Source: Sciurus carolinensis (Eukaryota > Chordata > Mammalia > Rodentia > Sciuridae). From it: a DNA stretch of 64,000 nt. Shown here in pieces: positions 59,545 to 64,000 of this stretch. Positions within the stretch are counted from its first letter, which is position 1. Each line of letters starts with the position of its first letter. Made by a program: the position numbers and the translations under genes. The DNA is taken from NCBI RefSeq assembly GCF_902686445.1, contig NC_062222.1, forward strand, positions 133,183,035 through 133,247,034, written 5' to 3'. Below the pieces are notes generated by a model, which saw nothing but the letters and a program-made list of their open reading frames with translations, was not told where the DNA came from and made no database searches.

Positions 59545-59700
59545 TTATTCATTTGACCTGTTTCAGTTTGCAAAGGGTTTTCACATCTTATATTTAGTCC
59601 CCACTCTCCATGAAGGAGACTTCCCATTTTGCACAGGAAGAAACTGAGGCTCACATTAAGTGATATTCAGGAAGTTGTAGAACCCAGACTTCATCGTTGA
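59545..59700 (-). repeat. MIR SINE
   Basis: 'tttgcaaagggttttcacat', 'catgaaggagacttcccatt', 'caggaagaaactgaggctca' and 'agttgtagaacccagacttc' follow MIR reversed over most of its length. Confidence 0.65.
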
Positions 59701-60199
59701 TGGAGAGACAGATGGGCAGAGACACCTGGAGACATTCAAGAATGTACCAGTGTAGCCAGAAAAAAAGTTAGAAGTGAGAGAAGATAGAAGAAACATTTTA
59801 GAAAGGCAGAAGATGTCTAGACAGAGAGTGGCAAGGCAAACTCCCAGACCAAGGATACACTCCTTTAACTGCCTCACACCTCTGACCTCTGACCCTCTGC
59901 TATGCTTCAGCCTCCAGATATTTAAGAAGGAAAGCAGAACCCTGTAGGGATTCACTAACTCTGGAACCTGGCTCTGTCTCCTCGACCTTTCTGCTTCTGT
60001 CTCCTCTATTCAGGAAGGCTGTCTGTCCTTACCCACCTGGGCTGGGGAAACAGCTCTCAGCCCCCTCCTGCAACATGGCTCATGTTTTAAGCATTAAAAG
60101 CTGTTGCTCCACAAAGGAGCTTTGTTTCTTGTTCCTGACTCTTTGCATATCCTCAAAAGTTCTCGCTTCCTCCTCGCCCCAGTTCCTCCTTGGCCTCAC

Positions 60200-60450
60200 T
60201 CTTTTTTCTTCTGGCTGATTTCTATTCATTCCTCAAGTCCCGCATTGATGCGGGAGTCGCCTGGAAAAGCTTTCCTAAAATTGCTTCCCCCAACAATCAT
60301 TCTAGACAATACTTCTGCTTTCCCAGCCCTCACAACTCCACGTGTGAAGGGTCTGCTTAGCAGCAGTCTCCCCTACTAGACTGGGTCCTTGGCAGGGTCC
60401 TTTCTTGTCCACCTGTGCATCTCCAACAGGTGTCATAGAGAGGAACATAT
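60200..60450 (+). repeat. L2 LINE 3' end fragment
   Basis: 'ttctattcattcctcaagtc' (L2: ctactcatccttcaggtc), 'actagactgggtccttggca' followed by 'gggtcctttcttgtccacct' (L2: agactgtgagctccttgagggcagggac) and 'gtgcatctccaacaggtgtc' are in L2 order. Confidence 0.5.
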
Positions 60451-60471
60451 AGAAAGACTTCTGTATACCGA

Positions 60472-60610
60472 ATCCCAGGTCTGCTGTGACTTTGGACAAT
60501 TACTGAACTTCTCAACCCTCAATATACTCCTCTGGAAAATGGAGCTATAGAATAGACAAACAAGTAAAGGCCATGTACCCACTACACAGAGTGCCTCAAC
60601 CAATAACAGC
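60472..60610 (+). repeat. MIR SINE
   Basis: 'cgaatcccaggtctgctgtg', 'ggacaattactgaacttctc' and 'tcctctggaaaatggagcta' match the forward MIR core and tail. Confidence 0.65.
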
Positions 60611-61859
60611 TATCCATATCAACACTGTTAAAATTAGCAATCGCCTGATGGAATAGTAGGGAAGCCTGTGCCCAACTTTTCAGGTCTTTGAATATCAACC
60701 CAGGATTCAACTGAACTCCTTTGTACAAAATATGTTCCCTAGTCCCAACCCCAATTGTGTCACTATTGCCAGCCATCTTGCAGAACAGAATCACTGTCCC
60801 GCAGACTTCTCTCGCCAAACTCAGCATCACTCCCCTTGCTAGCATCCTGTAGCAAGATAACTTCACTAGGTACCTGTTGGTGAGAAAAGACTCAGGTTGC
60901 ACTAATTGTCCAGAGACTTAATTGAACCCACCAACTCATCTTTCCCTGTTCCTCATTGGCCAAATGAGGAAGCTGGAAAAACAGAAATTGCAATTTCCTT
61001 ACAATTCAACTTTTGGTTTCTCAAGAAAAACATTGAGTTTCATGAGGGACTTAATTAAACATTCTTGACATAGCAGTGGAAAATAAAGCCTCTGGTCCAA
61101 AAATAAGGAGCAAGTAGAAATACCTGCTTGAGCAGGTCACTTTTAGGAATCTTCTTTCCCCATCTAAAAAATAAGGGGCCTGAGGTTGTCTAATCCCTCT
61201 GTGGGTGTCCAGTGGTTCCCAGAGGGATGCAGACATGTGGGCAGGCACTCTGATTATCACAGTCACATTTGGTGGTTGAGTTCAGGAATGCCACATGTCC
61301 TAGGATGGGAGGAACCGTCCTTGGTAATGAAAAGTATTTCCACCCACGGTGTCAAAGCTGTCCCCTGGAGGCCACCTTAGCAGTATTTAAATGATGCCCA
61401 TAGGAGGGTCCAGGTTTAGCAAGCTGTAAAAGGCTAAATTGAAATAATAACTGCTCAAATATTATTGTGCTTAGAAGAGTTTCAGTTTTGCAGTACCCTG
61501 ACTTTTGGGATATAATATATAACTCTAATTATCCTTGAAATCTGTGCTTGACCTATATCAAAAAGTGCCAACATTTTCTTCCTTTAAGCCCTTGGTTTCT
61601 GGAAAATGCTCTGCACCCTCATTTCCTATAACCTTTCCCTCATGTGATCACATCAAAGCCTTAGTACCTCTGAGGGCTCCAACCAGTCAAACAGGGGGGA
61701 GTAGCAGTATCCAACTGTGATTCCTTTGGGATTTTTATCCCACCATTAGGTCCCTTGCAATCTGTTTTAGGAAGAAGAACTGAATCTGGACCACCTCCAT
61801 CTCTGGCATTGCTAATGCTTATATTTACACAACTATCTTTTAAATATAAATGGGTAGAG
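60611..61859. other. Unassigned non-coding sequence
   Basis: No gene was recognised. The largest frame is 106 codons (60,582-60,902 minus), mostly in MIR-flanking sequence. Confidence 0.45.
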
Positions 61860-62039
61860 AGAAAGATATTTTCTGAGTGCCTTCTATCTGCTAGGCACCT
61901 CTCTCAAAGCTTTGCAAACATTATTTACAAATAAAACACTGAGGTTAAAGATTATTTCCCTGTTTTCAGAATGAGGAAATAAGTTTTAGAGAGGTATGTG
62001 CATTTTCCAAAGCTGCACAGATACTAGATGACAGATTCA

Positions 62040-62040
<1 letters not shown>
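61860..62040 (-). repeat. MIR SINE
   Basis: 'ttctgagtgccttctatctg' followed by 'ctaggcacctctctcaaagc', then 'agaatgaggaaataagtttt' and 'gcacagatactagatgacag' follow MIR reversed (ctgagtgcctactatgtgccaggc ... gaggaaactgagg ... cacagctagtaagtggca). Confidence 0.65.

Positions 62041-62043
<3 letters not shown>

Positions 62044-62079
<36 letters not shown>
62044..62079. repeat. (AT)n microsatellite
   Basis: About 36 bp of uninterrupted TA repeat. It directly follows the MIR and is likely to be polymorphic and cruciform-prone. Confidence 0.97.
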
Positions 62080-62080
<1 letters not shown>

Positions 62081-63299
62081 CATTCTGTATCAGAGAAAAT
62101 CATATTATTTTGTTCTTTTCTCAATGATAGTGACAATAACTTTGGTAAGCAACTAATTGTCTCAATCAAGAGAAAGCTGTAAAAGTTCATCCTATTTATT
62201 CTATAGGCAAACAAATGTGTATTGTAAAGATAATTTCATCTATTTGATACGGCCACATCATTTTCAAAGACAAGTTTAAACTGAAATCTTTAAAATGTTT
62301 TTAGCTACAGATTCCAAATCTCAAGGGGTCCATGGGTATGAACCTTTTCACACCGCTCAGTGACCACGGCTGGAGGCCGGGTCCTTCGCCACAGACTCAG
62401 AGCAGAGGATCACCTTCTCACATGCTGCTGAGAGGCCACAAGCAGAGTCTCAATAAGAGACAAAAAGTCCAATGCCCTCTGACCCCTCAGTAAATCCAAG
62501 ACCCCAAAGAGCTCACATGCACTTGGAAATCTAGGAAACCTCAGCGTTTAGAGAAGAGCATCAGGGAAAGAGAAAGCACCAAACTTTGGGCCAAGTCTCA
62601 AAGGAGAGCGGGATGACTGCTACAGAGCTCAGAGAGGCCCCAGGGCAGGTGAGGTGAGAACACAGGGGTGAGTCTCCCAGCTCAGCAAAGGGCTGATGAG
62701 TGTTTACAACAAGGGGAAGAAAAGAGAATCCCCAATTAGCAGCATGCGCAGGTTTTCCTGGTGTCGATATTTAAAGAGTCCCACCCTGGCTACCACTGTA
62801 ACATCACTAGCTGCCCTAGTCCTGCAAGTGGGCAGAAGTGTCCACCAGGCTGACCCCAGCACATGGCTCCTTGCACCCTGTACACTGCCAGCAGTAGTGG
62901 GATCTGTTCCAGTCCTTTTATCATGGCAGGATGGGGCAAACTTTATCACCAAGGCATGACTTGTCCACATGAACCTGTTTGATCTTCCATGGACTCACAC
63001 TCCTGCTATAAGTACTGAGTGCCACATCTACCAGGTGCAGTGCTGGGCCCTGGAGGTAGAAAGGTCCAGAAGGGTAATCAGGAGCTCATCTTCCTACCAT
63101 TTAGTGCCAGTTAGTGATACAACTAAGACTCTGAAGCAAGTCGGTTAGGCACAGAGTGGATATTTCATTACTAAAGCTCCCATGTTCTCACTCTGTGCCC
63201 CTCATGCCTATCTCCCCACTTAGACTCCATGAATACACTCAGCTTCTTGTCCTCTCTTTGCCTGCTTTAGTGCAGCAAAACATGGCTGGCATGTCTGAA
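62080..63299. other. Unassigned, with a weak L2 patch
   Basis: About 63,005-63,115 is weakly L2-like, minus strand ('accaggtgcagtgctgggcc' followed by 'ctggaggtagaaaggtccag'). The rest is unassigned, including two overlapping frames of about 88 codons on opposite strands at 62,696-62,970 with no family match. Confidence 0.4.
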
Positions 63300-63510
63300 T
63301 ACTTCCCTGGGAATGAGCGAGGAACACTTGGCAAGCATCTGGCATTATGCCAAGCAAACTTGAAGCACTTCCTCAAAAACAATCCCATAAAGCCAGTCCT
63401 AGTGTTATCTCCATTCAAAAGAGGAGAAAATTGAGTCACAGAGATTGAACAACTTGCCCAAGATGATGGATTCATAAATGACAAACCCAGAATTCTGAAC
63501 TAGAATTCTG
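63300..63510 (-). repeat. MIR SINE
   Basis: 'cacttggcaagcatctggca', 'attgagtcacagagattgaa', 'caacttgcccaagatgatgg' and 'cccagaattctgaac' follow MIR reversed. A short duplication ('agaattctgaact', twice at about 63,489-63,515) lies at the right end. Confidence 0.55.
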
Positions 63511-64000
63511 AACTACTCTTAACCTCACACAGTCCCTGAATGGTGTACTACCTGGTGGAAGAATGGTCATATTCAGGAAATAAGGCATACAAAGACAAAG
63601 CACCATGTTGGGAATTAGGACATCAGAATTAATCAGAGTTCTGCCAGAGTAACGGAGGGACCCTTGGAAAGTCACGTCTCTCACTGGCACCTCAATCCCT
63701 CACCTGGAAACCAATCATGCTAGCACCTGTACTATCTCACTTGCTCTGCAATCAAAGCGCTGTGACGGGGCCTGGTGTGCTCCACTCCTGGGCCCATCTG
63801 CTCCCTGACAGGGCCTTCACAATGGCAGGGACAGCAATGGCAAAAACGGAGGCTCTGCATGACCAGGAGAGGCAAGCTCCCTCTAAAACAATATTTGTAT
63901 TAATCATGGTAATGAGAGCTATGATTTTATCATTAGTCATAACCCCGACTCTCCCTCGTTGGGCAGTTAGAAAGTGCCCAGCACCATGACCAAGCTTCCA
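63511..64000. other. Unassigned non-coding sequence
   Basis: No gene or repeat was recognised. The frame at 63,717-63,989 (90 codons) has no family match. Confidence 0.45.

Noticed and set aside
1..64000. CRISPR arrays, operons, phage, bacterial toxin or defence systems
   Set aside because: The sequence is vertebrate by its SINE, LINE and LTR content. No regularly spaced short repeats or dense ORF layout exist.

Overview
The window looks like mammalian, non-coding, repeat-rich nuclear DNA from a squirrel-family rodent (Sciuridae, such as a ground squirrel or marmot). Three things point there: minus-strand SINEs in which a B1 part is joined to an ID-like part (28,202-28,403; 39,931-40,062; 54,108-54,306), a young ID-type tRNA-derived SINE (20,006-20,108), and LINE-1 3' ends with the 'tgctgtcatgtataactaattagaacaaataaa'-like tail seen in squirrels (37,250-38,075, diverged). 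Family names come from remembered consensus sequences, not a database search. I found no cellular protein-coding gene, no exon I could defend, no functional RNA gene and no CRISPR or bacterial feature. The long open frames are L1 fragments, antisense shadows of L1, or frames kept open by GC-rich repeat sequence.

Layout. 1-8,700: mostly unassigned AT-rich sequence with an old L2 piece, a squirrel L1 tail and a pair of MEF2-like sites. 8,730-10,480: an ancient L1M on the minus strand. 11,587-13,105: a pair of roughly 100-bp inverted repeats on either side of a MaLR LTR remnant, ending at a CA/TAAA microsatellite. 13,100-19,000: sparse old repeats (MIR, MLT1 LTR, ID fragment). 19,040-20,600: a three-level nest, with an ID SINE inside a MaLR-like LTR inside an old L1M. 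21,090-24,269: L2, MIR and a second copy of the same LTR. 28,126-35,309: a B1-dID SINE, then a full-length but broken L1 (minus strand) inserted into the SINE's own target-site duplication. 37,250-38,075: two L1 3' ends in tandem. 39,600-48,700: SINE, L2, MIR and AT-rich DNA. 48,738-49,470: an isolated CpG-dense patch. 49,995-55,425: MER5 (hAT), MLT1 LTRs, a solo MaLR-like LTR with a perfect 5-bp duplication, and a B1-dID. 56,320-56,768: a solo endogenous-retrovirus LTR with a perfect 6-bp duplication. 59,217-59,431: three exact POU octamer sites. The rest is MIR/L2 debris.

The only coding-derived content is the L1 at 28,429-35,293. It keeps a 5'UTR with repeated promoter units and a YY1-type site, ORF1 and ORF2, and a G-quadruplex-prone 3'UTR. 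Premature stops and frameshifts in both ORFs make it non-autonomous. I see no undescribed biological system. The items most worth a second look are insertion-history records: the shared target site, the nests, the possible 3' transduction and the solo LTRs. Two non-coding stretches could also be regulatory.
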